Positions 1-10,870 of a stretch of DNA of 64,000 bases are shown one piece after another (position 1 is the stretch's first letter; every line of letters starts with the position of its first letter). Under the pieces are notes generated by a model. That model made no database searches. It was not told the origin of the DNA and was given only the letters and a program-made list of their open reading frames with translations. The stretch covers positions 248,001-312,000 of the forward strand of contig JANFNE010000032.1 in assembly GCA_024867545.1 (NCBI GenBank), given 5' to 3'. The stretch is from Phytopythium helicoides. Taxonomy: Eukaryota; Oomycota; Peronosporomycetes; Pythiales; Pythiaceae. The position numbers were made by a program, and so were the translations under genes.

Positions 1-281
1 TGTTGAGGGAAGTCGTCCAGCAACCAATTTTTAACGTGCCGATAGTAGCTCATGACCGTGTTGCGTGCCAGATGGATTCCTCCCCGCCCGTTTGCAAACG
101 CCAGGTACATAGCCCACCTGTCCATCAGCTTGACAAACGCTTTCCCTGTCGCGTCCCCCGCAAGCGTAGCGCGTATAAAAGCCATCTCCACGTTTTCCGC
201 AGCGACGAAGCGCTGAAAGCGCCGTATAGCTGTTTCTCGAGCTTGTAGAGTGTTCTGGGGTGTCAAATCGTCCAGACTCAT
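1..281 (-). CDS. Crypton-like tyrosine recombinase, N-terminal fragment (runs off left edge)
   Basis: Reading the minus strand from the ATG at 281 gives 93 open codons to the window edge, with an in-frame TGA 18 bp upstream of that ATG. The protein starts MSLDDLTPQNTLQARE and is helical and basic, with segments such as VEMAFIRATLAGDATGK, KLMDRWAMYLAFANGR and TVMSYYRHVKNWLLDD. This resembles the SAM-like core-binding domain that precedes the catalytic domain of tyrosine recombinases, as in oomycete cryptons. The catalytic R-H-R-Y residues would lie outside the window, so the family call is inference. A phage-type integrase of another mobile element is the main alternative. Confidence 0.5.
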   Translation of the reverse strand, partial: MSLDDLTPQNTLQARETAIRRFQRFVAAENVEMAFIRATLAGDATGKAFVKLMDRWAMYLAFANGRGGIHLARNTVMSYYRHVKNWLLDDFPQ

Positions 282-723
282 TGCCTCGGTAGATTCTCAA
301 GTGCGTTTTACTTGGTCTTTTCGGAAATGAACTGGTAGCTGGAAGCCCACAGAACACAATACAAAAACAAAGTGAATTGTCGGCAGAGCGAGAAACATGT
401 TGGGTAAAACTGATTTATTTGATTTCACTATGGTTTACGCACATATTTCAAGCTTCCAGCCGGCAAAGCGTCGGTTGCCTGTAACCCTAACCCTTTTAAG
501 TTTTACTGGCTAAAATAGCGTTGGAGCGTCGCCGTGTTTGAACCTGATTAGCTGTAAATCTGTATCCACCGTTTGATTGGCTTGCAGTGTGTATACTAAA
601 AACGAGTCGTTACGGTGGTATGTCGGCTATTCCATCATATTCATCCTTACACCACACATAACGACTTCAAGTGGATCCAAATGTAAAAAATTCTAGACAC
701 CTAAAAACATATATTAGAAAGGG
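282..723. other. Non-coding stretch between recombinase start and tRNA array
   Basis: No credible gene seen. AT-richer sequence that should hold the recombinase promoter. It contains two adjacent CCCTAA repeats near 483-495, too few to be a telomere. Homology to the tandem array begins at about 724. Confidence 0.5.
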
Positions 724-901
724 GGATGGCGTGGAAAGGAGGATGGCAAGTCGGGAAATGGTATTGGGAGTGCGTAAAAAGTTCATGTGTGTGTGTGTGA
801 TGTGAGTGTTGAGTGTTGTGTGTGTGTTTGTGTGTGTTTTGTGTTTGTGTGTGGTGTGTGTCGGATGTTGATTGTGTGTGTGTGTTGGTGTAGTATACGG
901 T

Positions 902-974
902 GTCTTCGTGGCCCAATGGATAAGGCATCCGCCTACGAAGCGGGAGATTGCGGGTTCGAGTCCCGTCGAGGACT
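902..974 (+). tRNA. tRNA-Arg(ACG), copy 1
   Basis: Complete cloverleaf of 73 nt including the discriminator. Acceptor GTCTTCG pairs with CGAGGAC, the D stem is GCC/GGC, the anticodon stem TCCGC/GCGGG holds loop CTACGAA (anticodon ACG, read as ICG after deamination, decoding CGU/CGC/CGA), and the T arm is GCGGG-TTCGAGT-CCCGT. No intron and no encoded CCA. A TTTT run for Pol III termination lies about 6 nt downstream. This copy has the CTTTC 3' flank and a type A tail, so it is a mixed unit. Confidence 0.96.
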
Positions 975-1352
975 TTCTTTTCTTCTTTTTCTTCTCCATC
1001 TCGATTTCCCTTTCATTCGTTTTCGATCGCGATTGACATTCTCGGGTTGGGGTTGTTTGTGTCGGCATGAGAAAGGCGAGGAGAGACCGGGTAGTATTTA
1101 CTCGTGCTCGATTCGCGCTCGATTTGGACCCAATGTGGACTCATGTTGGACTCCATTCGGGGTCGATCGGATTGTGAATGGCGCGGAAAGGAAGATGGCG
1201 AGGCGGGGAATGGTATTGTGAGTGCGAAAAAAAGTGCATGTGTGTGTGTGATGTGAGTGTTGAGTGTTGTGTGTGTGTTTGTGTGTGTTTTGTGTTTGTG
1301 TGTGGTGTGTGTCGGATGTTGATTGTGTGTGTGTGTTGGTGTAGTATACGGT

Positions 1353-1425
1353 GTCTTCGTGGCCCAATGGATAAGGCATCCGCCTACGAAGCGGGAGATT
1401 GCGGGTTCGAGTCCCGTCGAGGACT
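1353..1425 (+). tRNA. tRNA-Arg(ACG), copy 2
   Basis: Identical over all 73 nt to copy 1; CTTCC 3' flank and type A tail. Confidence 0.96.
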
Positions 1426-1803
1426 TCCTTTTCTTCTTTTTCTTCTCCATCTCGATTTCCCTTTCATTCGTTTTCGATCGCGATTGACATTCTCGGGTTG
1501 GGGTTGTTTGTGTCGGCATGAGAAAGGCGAGGAGAGACCGGGTAGTATTTACTCGTGCTCGATTCGCGCTCGATTTGGACCCAATGTGGACTCATGTTGG
1601 ACTCCATTCGGGGTCGATCGGATTGTGAATGGCGCGGAAAGGAAGATGGCGAGGCGGGGAATGGTATTGTGAGTGCGAAAAAAAGTGCATGTGTGTGTGT
1701 GATGTGAGTGTTGAGTGTTGTGTGTGTGTTTGTGTGTGTTTTGTGTTTGTGTGTGGTGTGTGTCGGATGTTGATTGTGTGTGTGTGTTGGTGTAGTATAC
1801 GGT

Positions 1804-1876
1804 GTCTTCGTGGCCCAATGGATAAGGCATCCGCCTACGAAGCGGGAGATTGCGGGTTCGAGTCCCGTCGAGGACT
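1804..1876 (+). tRNA. tRNA-Arg(ACG), copy 3
   Basis: Identical 73-nt gene; 451 bp after copy 2; CTTCC flank, type A tail. Confidence 0.96.
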
Positions 1877-2254
1877 TCCTTTTCTTCTTTTTCTTCTCCA
1901 TCTCGATTTCCCTTTCATTCGTTTTCGATCGCGATTGACATTCTCGGGTTGGGGTTGTTTGTGTCGGCATGAGAAAGGCGAGGAGAGACCGGGTAGTATT
2001 TACTCGTGCTCGATTCGCGCTCGATTTGGACCCAATGTGGACTCATGTTGGACTCCATTCGGGGTCGATCGGATTGTGAATGGCGCGGAAAGGAAGATGG
2101 CGAGGCGGGGAATGGTATTGTGAGTGCGAAAAAAAGTGCATGTGTGTGTGTGATGTGAGTGTTGAGTGTTGTGTGTGTGTTTGTGTGTGTTTTGTGTTTG
2201 TGTGTGGTGTGTGTCGGATGTTGATTGTGTGTGTGTGTTGGTGTAGTATACGGT

Positions 2255-2327
2255 GTCTTCGTGGCCCAATGGATAAGGCATCCGCCTACGAAGCGGGAGA
2301 TTGCGGGTTCGAGTCCCGTCGAGGACT
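2255..2327 (+). tRNA. tRNA-Arg(ACG), copy 4
   Basis: Identical 73-nt gene; CTTTC flank and the first type B tail, followed by the longer GT leader variant. Confidence 0.96.
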
Positions 2328-2714
2328 TTCTTTTCTTCTTTTTCTTCTCCATCTCGATTTCCCTTTCGTTCGTTTTCGATCGCGATTGACATTCTCGGGT
2401 TGGGGTTGTTTGTTTCTGCATGACGAAGGCGAGGAGAGACCGGATTGGATTTGCTCGTGCTCGATTCGCGCTCAATGTGGACTCAATGTGGACTCAAGTT
2501 GGACTCGATTTGGGGTCGATCGGATTGGGAATGGCGTGGAAAGGAGGATGGCGAGGCGGGGAATGGTATTGGGAGTGCGTAAAAAGTTCATGTGTGTGTG
2601 TTTGGTGTGTGTGATGTGCGTGGTGAGTGATGAGTGTGTTTGGTGTGTGTTTGTGTGTTGTGTGTGGTGTGTGTCGGATGTTGATTGTGTGTGTGTGTTG
2701 GTGTAGTATACGGT

Positions 2715-2787
2715 GTCTTCGTGGCCCAATGGATAAGGCATCCGCCTACGAAGCGGGAGATTGCGGGTTCGAGTCCCGTCGAGGACT
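2715..2787 (+). tRNA. tRNA-Arg(ACG), copy 5
   Basis: Identical gene; 460 bp after copy 4 because of the expanded leader at about 2590-2700; type B tail. Confidence 0.96.
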
Positions 2788-3164
2788 TTCTTTTCTTCTT
2801 TTTCTTCTCCATCTCGATTTCCCTTTCGTTCGTTTTCGATCGCGATTGACATTCTCGGGTTGGGGTTGTTTGTTTCTGCATGACGAAGGCGAGGAGAGAC
2901 CGGATTGGATTTGCTCGTGCTCGATTCGCGCTCAATTTGGACTCAATGTGGACTCAAGTTGGACTCGATTTGGGGTCGATCGGATTGGGAATGGCGTGGA
3001 AAGGAGGATGGCGAGGCGGGGAATGGTATTGGGAGTGCGTAAAAAGTTCATGTGTGTGTGTGATGTGAGTGTTGAGTGTTGTGTGTGTGTTTGTGTGTGT
3101 TTTGTGTTTGTGTGTGGTGTGTGTCGGATGTTGATTGTGTGTGTGTGTTGGTGTAGTATACGGT

Positions 3165-3237
3165 GTCTTCGTGGCCCAATGGATAAGGCATCCGCCTACG
3201 AAGCGGGAGATTGCGGGTTCGAGTCCCGTCGAGGACT
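3165..3237 (+). tRNA. tRNA-Arg(ACG), copy 6
   Basis: Identical gene; its flank is B-like up to CGTTCG and then switches to a type A tail, so this unit is a B/A chimera. Confidence 0.96.
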
Positions 3238-3615
3238 TTCTTTTCTTCTTTTTCTTCTCCATCTCGATTTCCCTTTCGTTCGTTTTCGATCGCGATTGAC
3301 ATTCTCGGGTTGGGGTTGTTTGTGTCGGCATGAGAAAGGCGAGGAGAGACCGGGTAGTATTTACTCGTGCTCGATTCGCGCTCGATTTGGACCCAATGTG
3401 GACTCATGTTGGACTCCATTCGGGGTCGATCGGATTGTGAATGGCGCGGAAAGGAAGATGGCGAGGCGGGGAATGGTATTGTGAGTGCGAAAAAAAGTGC
3501 ATGTGTGTGTGTGATGTGAGTGTTGAGTGTTGTGTGTGTGTTTGTGTGTGTTTTGTGTTTGTGTGTGGTGTGTGTCGGATGTTGATTGTGTGTGTGTGTT
3601 GGTGTAGTATACGGT

Positions 3616-3688
3616 GTCTTCGTGGCCCAATGGATAAGGCATCCGCCTACGAAGCGGGAGATTGCGGGTTCGAGTCCCGTCGAGGACT
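3616..3688 (+). tRNA. tRNA-Arg(ACG), copy 7
   Basis: Identical gene; first of ten consecutive, virtually identical type A units. Confidence 0.96.
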
Positions 3689-4066
3689 TCCTTTTCTTCT
3701 TTTTCTTCTCCATCTCGATTTCCCTTTCATTCGTTTTCGATCGCGATTGACATTCTCGGGTTGGGGTTGTTTGTGTCGGCATGAGAAAGGCGAGGAGAGA
3801 CCGGGTAGTATTTACTCGTGCTCGATTCGCGCTCGATTTGGACCCAATGTGGACTCATGTTGGACTCCATTCGGGGTCGATCGGATTGTGAATGGCGCGG
3901 AAAGGAAGATGGCGAGGCGGGGAATGGTATTGTGAGTGCGAAAAAAAGTGCATGTGTGTGTGTGATGTGAGTGTTGAGTGTTGTGTGTGTGTTTGTGTGT
4001 GTTTTGTGTTTGTGTGTGGTGTGTGTCGGATGTTGATTGTGTGTGTGTGTTGGTGTAGTATACGGT

Positions 4067-4139
4067 GTCTTCGTGGCCCAATGGATAAGGCATCCGCCTA
4101 CGAAGCGGGAGATTGCGGGTTCGAGTCCCGTCGAGGACT
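4067..4139 (+). tRNA. tRNA-Arg(ACG), copy 8
   Basis: Identical gene in a type A unit, 451 bp after copy 7. Confidence 0.96.
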
Positions 4140-4517
4140 TCCTTTTCTTCTTTTTCTTCTCCATCTCGATTTCCCTTTCATTCGTTTTCGATCGCGATTG
4201 ACATTCTCGGGTTGGGGTTGTTTGTGTCGGCATGAGAAAGGCGAGGAGAGACCGGGTAGTATTTACTCGTGCTCGATTCGCGCTCGATTTGGACCCAATG
4301 TGGACTCATGTTGGACTCCATTCGGGGTCGATCGGATTGTGAATGGCGCGGAAAGGAAGATGGCGAGGCGGGGAATGGTATTGTGAGTGCGAAAAAAAGT
4401 GCATGTGTGTGTGTGATGTGAGTGTTGAGTGTTGTGTGTGTGTTTGTGTGTGTTTTGTGTTTGTGTGTGGTGTGTGTCGGATGTTGATTGTGTGTGTGTG
4501 TTGGTGTAGTATACGGT

Positions 4518-4590
4518 GTCTTCGTGGCCCAATGGATAAGGCATCCGCCTACGAAGCGGGAGATTGCGGGTTCGAGTCCCGTCGAGGACT
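4518..4590 (+). tRNA. tRNA-Arg(ACG), copy 9
   Basis: Identical gene in a type A unit. Confidence 0.96.
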
Positions 4591-4968
4591 TCCTTTTCTT
4601 CTTTTTCTTCTCCATCTCGATTTCCCTTTCATTCGTTTTCGATCGCGATTGACATTCTCGGGTTGGGGTTGTTTGTGTCGGCATGAGAAAGGCGAGGAGA
4701 GACCGGGTAGTATTTACTCGTGCTCGATTCGCGCTCGATTTGGACCCAATGTGGACTCATGTTGGACTCCATTCGGGGTCGATCGGATTGTGAATGGCGC
4801 GGAAAGGAAGATGGCGAGGCGGGGAATGGTATTGTGAGTGCGAAAAAAAGTGCATGTGTGTGTGTGATGTGAGTGTTGAGTGTTGTGTGTGTGTTTGTGT
4901 GTGTTTTGTGTTTGTGTGTGGTGTGTGTCGGATGTTGATTGTGTGTGTGTGTTGGTGTAGTATACGGT

Positions 4969-5041
4969 GTCTTCGTGGCCCAATGGATAAGGCATCCGCC
5001 TACGAAGCGGGAGATTGCGGGTTCGAGTCCCGTCGAGGACT
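4969..5041 (+). tRNA. tRNA-Arg(ACG), copy 10
   Basis: Identical gene in a type A unit. Confidence 0.96.
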
Positions 5042-5419
5042 TCCTTTTCTTCTTTTTCTTCTCCATCTCGATTTCCCTTTCATTCGTTTTCGATCGCGAT
5101 TGACATTCTCGGGTTGGGGTTGTTTGTGTCGGCATGAGAAAGGCGAGGAGAGACCGGGTAGTATTTACTCGTGCTCGATTCGCGCTCGATTTGGACCCAA
5201 TGTGGACTCATGTTGGACTCCATTCGGGGTCGATCGGATTGTGAATGGCGCGGAAAGGAAGATGGCGAGGCGGGGAATGGTATTGTGAGTGCGAAAAAAA
5301 GTGCATGTGTGTGTGTGATGTGAGTGTTGAGTGTTGTGTGTGTGTTTGTGTGTGTTTTGTGTTTGTGTGTGGTGTGTGTCGGATGTTGATTGTGTGTGTG
5401 TGTTGGTGTAGTATACGGT

Positions 5420-5492
5420 GTCTTCGTGGCCCAATGGATAAGGCATCCGCCTACGAAGCGGGAGATTGCGGGTTCGAGTCCCGTCGAGGACT
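5420..5492 (+). tRNA. tRNA-Arg(ACG), copy 11
   Basis: Identical gene in a type A unit. Confidence 0.96.
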
Positions 5493-5869
5493 TCCTTTTC
5501 TTCTTTTTCTTCTCCATCTCGATTTCCCTTTCATTCGTTTTCGATCGCGATTGACATTCTCGGGTTGGGGTTGTTTGTGTCGGCATGAGAAAGGCGAGGA
5601 GAGACCGGGTAGTATTTACTCGTGCTCGATTCGCGCTCGATTTGGACCCAATGTGGACTCATGTTGGACTCCATTCGGGGTCGATCGGATTGTGAATGGC
5701 GCGGAAAGGAAGATGGCGAGGCGGGGAATGGTATTGTGAGTGCGAAAAAAGTGCATGTGTGTGTGTGATGTGAGTGTTGAGTGTTGTGTGTGTGTTTGTG
5801 TGTGTTTTGTGTTTGTGTGTGGTGTGTGTCGGATGTTGATTGTGTGTGTGTGTTGGTGTAGTATACGGT

Positions 5870-5942
5870 GTCTTCGTGGCCCAATGGATAAGGCATCCGC
5901 CTACGAAGCGGGAGATTGCGGGTTCGAGTCCCGTCGAGGACT
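5870..5942 (+). tRNA. tRNA-Arg(ACG), copy 12
   Basis: Identical gene; its leader lacks one A of the poly-A run before GTGCATG, giving a 450-bp spacing. Confidence 0.96.
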
Positions 5943-6320
5943 TCCTTTTCTTCTTTTTCTTCTCCATCTCGATTTCCCTTTCATTCGTTTTCGATCGCGA
6001 TTGACATTCTCGGGTTGGGGTTGTTTGTGTCGGCATGAGAAAGGCGAGGAGAGACCGGGTAGTATTTACTCGTGCTCGATTCGCGCTCGATTTGGACCCA
6101 ATGTGGACTCATGTTGGACTCCATTCGGGGTCGATCGGATTGTGAATGGCGCGGAAAGGAAGATGGCGAGGCGGGGAATGGTATTGTGAGTGCGAAAAAA
6201 AGTGCATGTGTGTGTGTGATGTGAGTGTTGAGTGTTGTGTGTGTGTTTGTGTGTGTTTTGTGTTTGTGTGTGGTGTGTGTCGGATGTTGATTGTGTGTGT
6301 GTGTTGGTGTAGTATACGGT

Positions 6321-6393
6321 GTCTTCGTGGCCCAATGGATAAGGCATCCGCCTACGAAGCGGGAGATTGCGGGTTCGAGTCCCGTCGAGGACT
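6321..6393 (+). tRNA. tRNA-Arg(ACG), copy 13
   Basis: Identical gene in a type A unit. Confidence 0.96.
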
Positions 6394-6771
6394 TCCTTTT
6401 CTTCTTTTTCTTCTCCATCTCGATTTCCCTTTCATTCGTTTTCGATCGCGATTGACATTCTCGGGTTGGGGTTGTTTGTGTCGGCATGAGAAAGGCGAGG
6501 AGAGACCGGGTAGTATTTACTCGTGCTCGATTCGCGCTCGATTTGGACCCAATGTGGACTCATGTTGGACTCCATTCGGGGTCGATCGGATTGTGAATGG
6601 CGCGGAAAGGAAGATGGCGAGGCGGGGAATGGTATTGTGAGTGCGAAAAAAAGTGCATGTGTGTGTGTGATGTGAGTGTTGAGTGTTGTGTGTGTGTTTG
6701 TGTGTGTTTTGTGTTTGTGTGTGGTGTGTGTCGGATGTTGATTGTGTGTGTGTGTTGGTGTAGTATACGGT

Positions 6772-6844
6772 GTCTTCGTGGCCCAATGGATAAGGCATCC
6801 GCCTACGAAGCGGGAGATTGCGGGTTCGAGTCCCGTCGAGGACT
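6772..6844 (+). tRNA. tRNA-Arg(ACG), copy 14
   Basis: Identical gene in a type A unit. Confidence 0.96.
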
Positions 6845-7222
6845 TCCTTTTCTTCTTTTTCTTCTCCATCTCGATTTCCCTTTCATTCGTTTTCGATCGC
6901 GATTGACATTCTCGGGTTGGGGTTGTTTGTGTCGGCATGAGAAAGGCGAGGAGAGACCGGGTAGTATTTACTCGTGCTCGATTCGCGCTCGATTTGGACC
7001 CAATGTGGACTCATGTTGGACTCCATTCGGGGTCGATCGGATTGTGAATGGCGCGGAAAGGAAGATGGCGAGGCGGGGAATGGTATTGTGAGTGCGAAAA
7101 AAAGTGCATGTGTGTGTGTGATGTGAGTGTTGAGTGTTGTGTGTGTGTTTGTGTGTGTTTTGTGTTTGTGTGTGGTGTGTGTCGGATGTTGATTGTGTGT
7201 GTGTGTTGGTGTAGTATACGGT

Positions 7223-7295
7223 GTCTTCGTGGCCCAATGGATAAGGCATCCGCCTACGAAGCGGGAGATTGCGGGTTCGAGTCCCGTCGAGGACT
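7223..7295 (+). tRNA. tRNA-Arg(ACG), copy 15
   Basis: Identical gene in a type A unit. Confidence 0.96.
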
Positions 7296-7673
7296 TCCTT
7301 TTCTTCTTTTTCTTCTCCATCTCGATTTCCCTTTCATTCGTTTTCGATCGCGATTGACATTCTCGGGTTGGGGTTGTTTGTGTCGGCATGAGAAAGGCGA
7401 GGAGAGACCGGGTAGTATTTACTCGTGCTCGATTCGCGCTCGATTTGGACCCAATGTGGACTCATGTTGGACTCCATTCGGGGTCGATCGGATTGTGAAT
7501 GGCGCGGAAAGGAAGATGGCGAGGCGGGGAATGGTATTGTGAGTGCGAAAAAAAGTGCATGTGTGTGTGTGATGTGAGTGTTGAGTGTTGTGTGTGTGTT
7601 TGTGTGTGTTTTGTGTTTGTGTGTGGTGTGTGTCGGATGTTGATTGTGTGTGTGTGTTGGTGTAGTATACGGT

Positions 7674-7746
7674 GTCTTCGTGGCCCAATGGATAAGGCAT
7701 CCGCCTACGAAGCGGGAGATTGCGGGTTCGAGTCCCGTCGAGGACT
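7674..7746 (+). tRNA. tRNA-Arg(ACG), copy 16
   Basis: Identical gene; last of the uniform type A run. Confidence 0.96.
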
Positions 7747-8124
7747 TCCTTTTCTTCTTTTTCTTCTCCATCTCGATTTCCCTTTCATTCGTTTTCGATC
7801 GCGATTGACATTCTCGGGTTGGGGTTGTTTGTGTCGGCATGAGAAAGGCGAGGAGAGACCGGGTAGTATTTACTCGTGCTCGATTCGCGCTCGATTTGGA
7901 CCCAATGTGGACTCATGTTGGACTCCATTCGGGGTCGATCGGATTGTGAATGGCGCGGAAAGGAAGATGGCGAGGCGGGGAATGGTATTGTGAGTGCGAA
8001 AAAAAGTGCATGTGTGTGTGTGATGTGAGTGTTGAGTGTTGTGTGTGTGTTTGTGTGTGTTTTGTGTTTGTGTGTGGTGTGTGTCGGATGTTGATTGTGT
8101 GTGTGTGTTGGTGTAGTATACGGT

Positions 8125-8197
8125 GTCTTCGTGGCCCAATGGATAAGGCATCCGCCTACGAAGCGGGAGATTGCGGGTTCGAGTCCCGTCGAGGACT
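8125..8197 (+). tRNA. tRNA-Arg(ACG), copy 17
   Basis: Identical gene with a type B tail; array homology stops at about 8436, inside the transposase relic. Confidence 0.96.
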
Positions 8198-8439
8198 TTC
8201 TTTTCTTCTTTTTCTTCTCCATCTCGATTTCCCTTTCGTTCGTTTTCGATCGCGATTGACATTCTCGGGTTGGGGTTGTTTGTTTCTGCATGACGAAGGC
8301 GAGGAGAGACCGGATTGGATTTGCTCGTGCTCGATTCGCGCTCAATTTGGACTCAATGTGGACTCAAGTTGGACTCGATTTGGGGTCGGTCGGATTGGGA
8401 ATGGCGTGGAAAGGAGGATGGCGAGGCGGGGAATCGCAT

Positions 8440-10560
8440 CGCCAGTAGAGTAGAGACAAGTGGTATGTATGATCATCTTCTCCTACCTGAATAACTGACG
8501 AGTCCTTGACGTGCTGAGTGAACTTGTATATACAGGCGAACGATATACCTAATGCATGCTGTGGCTCTAGCGCCTTGCAAACAAAGTGTGTAGTGTAGCG
8601 CAACACAGTCGGCATCTCCTCGCCATAGTTGGCGTTGACAAAGCTACGAATCCTAGCACGCAGGTGCTCGTATTCCTTCAAGTCACGCCGACTTCCTAAA
8701 ACATATTTTCACAGGGGTACAGTGGGACACTTCACGGTACTACCAAAACGGAAGCCTTCGTGTCCGCATGCTAATAGTGGCCCCTACGCCGGTTAGCCCG
8801 GAGCCGGTGAAGCTGTCATAGCGAGCGCTCCGGCGCGAGCTGTCGCTCTACCAAGCGCAGGCGCGGAGCGCCGAGCCAGCGAGCGCCAGCGAGCGCAACA
8901 GTCGCGTAGGCGCGTAGCGCCGAGCCCCCACGAGCGCAGCGAGTGGTAGTAAAACACCTTTTTTCCATTCACGAACCGGACCCGCTTGCGGGGCCGGCGC
9001 TCGGCTTGTTCGGATATGAGCTCGCTCACACATTTTGCCATGCTCGAACTACCGTCAACACATCCCTTCATCTTGCCAGAGTAGCTCTCTAGCCGATTGT
9101 TCGTATGAACATTGAAGTGCGGGAGGTCATTCCAGTAGTAGAGGACCCACGTGGGCTGTGATTTGTCCCAGTTTCGCTCAAAGTAATCAAAGAAACCGTG
9201 CATGCCGACATTTTTGCAAATGCGTGCGAGAGCGCCATGATGGCGGTCATATTATGAAGAACTCGTAGAATATACCATCCAGCGAACTGCTGCATCAACC
9301 TGGCTCGCATCTCCGCTAGATAGCTTCCCAAATTCTGGTTTCCCTCTCATTTCCTTTAGCCACTTAATGACGTAGAAGTGACATATCAAGATACGGGCCT
9401 CTGGAAATGCCACTTCCAACACTTTTATCTCATTCAAGTCCTTGCCCACAACGATGACTCTTAGCAGCTTGATTTCTCTTCGTGCGCCCGCAAGAAGTGC
9501 GCCAGAGCGCGCTCCATGTGCCAATCCCCATTCGATTCGAGTATTGAGTGTTGGAGTGCTACACCCTCCCCAAATTCGTTCATAACCATAAATGTACACA
9601 GCTGGTGATTGTGTCTGGAGTGGAGGCAACGCTGTCAGAACAAAACAGAGATAATTTCGACTTTTGTGCATTGATCATGTACCATTTCGTTTTGTGGCTG
9701 CAATCCACAAGTACCATCTCAGGAAAGCGAGAGTACATCTCCCGCATATGAGCTGTAGCGATCGAGATCATACCTGACTCTCCAGCTGCTGTGACAGCCA
9801 CAGTCACAACGTTTTGCGAATTCTCAGCCATAAACTTGGCAATCTCTAAGGCAGTAACGCCATCACCGTTCGCTGAGCTAACCGCCGAAGAATGCTCCCG
9901 TACCATATTGTCGACGTCGGACTGGATGACATTCTGGTTATGATCTAATAGGTAGTCGTATATCTTGGACCGCTTTGCATCATCGTCGAGCATACCTTAG
10001 ACTCGAGCCCACACCTCCTCGTCAAAAACTCCTCGGGCGCGCGGATAAGTTCGGTAGACTTGGCGAAACACGATGGTTGTGGACGAACGAACCACCACGC
10101 ACTTGCAACTGCCATTCGTAATTATTCTTGCGGTACTGCACGACGAATCGAAACGGACAGTCCGTGAATCTGCAGTGCTGACGTGGCCGCTTTACGTTGC
10201 CTATCTTCCTTTTCTGTGGCCATCCATGCGTACAGATAAACGTACGTTGATAGGGATCCAGACCATCTGGGAGCCGCTCCAGTATTCCAGACTTGCCTTT
10301 CTTTGTCGCCATAATTCGCCTGTTTCGTTCCTTCCTGCCCATTGTCTAAAAAAATGGGCAAGACTTGCATGGTCTGCTCGCAATACCGTCCGAAGTACTC
10401 ACTCCATACACTCCAACTAGCGTGCCAGGTGTCCGGTGGTTGTACGTAAACTGGCTCAACTGCTTTAAGCCAGGTTTGAGTGTTCGAAGAATCCTGGATG
10501 CATTCATTTTCGTCATCATTTTCGGTCACCTCTGATCCTACGTCGCTATCTTCACCAACC
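8440..10560 (-). pseudogene. Degenerate ZSWIM/MULE-type transposase
   Basis: Minus-strand fragments in several frames line up in the order expected for oomycete ZSWIM/FAR1-related transposases. An acidic N-terminal region comes first (about 10560-10460), then a W-x2-W-x2-YF segment, then a Cys/His-bearing DNA-binding segment (about 10320-10030: FICTHGWPQKRKIG, CRFTDCPFRFVVQYRK). A helical region follows (about 9990-9800), then the catalytic core with EMVLVDCSHKT (about 9690) and IVVGKDLNEIKVLEVAFPEA (about 9450-9390). The last part is HFNVHTNNRLESY (about 9115) and a C-terminal helical region (8681-8500). The SWIM zinc finger expected next is absent because the tRNA array begins. GC-rich low-complexity sequence built on CGAGCGC interrupts the frame near 8820-8950. 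Multiple stops and frameshifts make it non-functional. Confidence 0.75.
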
Positions 10561-10870
10561 ACAGGCTCATCGTCCTGTCCAAGAGTGCTGTCAGCTCTGT
10601 CAACCTCTTCATCATCATCTCCATCGTCGAATTTGTAATCAGTACAATAGTCGTCATCAGCAGCTACATGCGACTCATTTCGCTCTCTGACCTCGGCTAC
10701 ATTGTCTTGCTAACCTAAGTCTTCCTCGTTTTGTATCCTTGTCAATTTCTCCACCAATGATCAATATCTCGGTGACGTCGGGCGAGTCCACATCATTTGA
10801 TCTCGACGCCAACAAGGTGGTAACTTCTGGCAAATCAGCTATAGTGGATGAAGGGGCCGGTTGGGCATGC

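Larger units (their letters stand above)
724..8436 (+). repeat. Tandem array of 17 tRNA-bearing units, about 451 bp each
   Basis: The unit repeats with spacings of 451 bp (mostly), 450 bp (twice) and 460 bp (once). Each unit has a GT-rich microsatellite leader of about 100 bp, a TAGTATACGG motif just upstream of the tRNA, the tRNA-Arg gene, a T-rich terminator tract and a non-coding tail of about 250 bp. Two tail types alternate. Type A (GTGTCGGCATGAG) follows tRNAs 1-3 and 6-16. Type B (TTTCTGCATGACG) follows tRNAs 4, 5 and 17, and B-type leader also opens the array. Open frames across the units on both strands (His/Thr-rich or Cys/Val-rich) are by-products of the GT repeats. The near-perfect identity of central units points to recent amplification or homogenisation. 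Confidence 0.97.

Noticed and set aside
480..500. CCCTAACCC as a telomere
   Set aside because: Only two repeat units, internal to the contig, and not the TTTAGGG repeat array expected of oomycete telomeres.
724..8436. Dozens of overlapping open frames of 60-285 codons rich in His-Thr or Cys-Val across the array
   Set aside because: They repeat with the array period, exist on both strands and arise from the GT/AC microsatellite; the tRNA explains the conserved part.
724..8436. CRISPR-like periodicity
   Set aside because: Period 451 bp with no unique spacers and a tRNA gene in every unit; not a CRISPR array.
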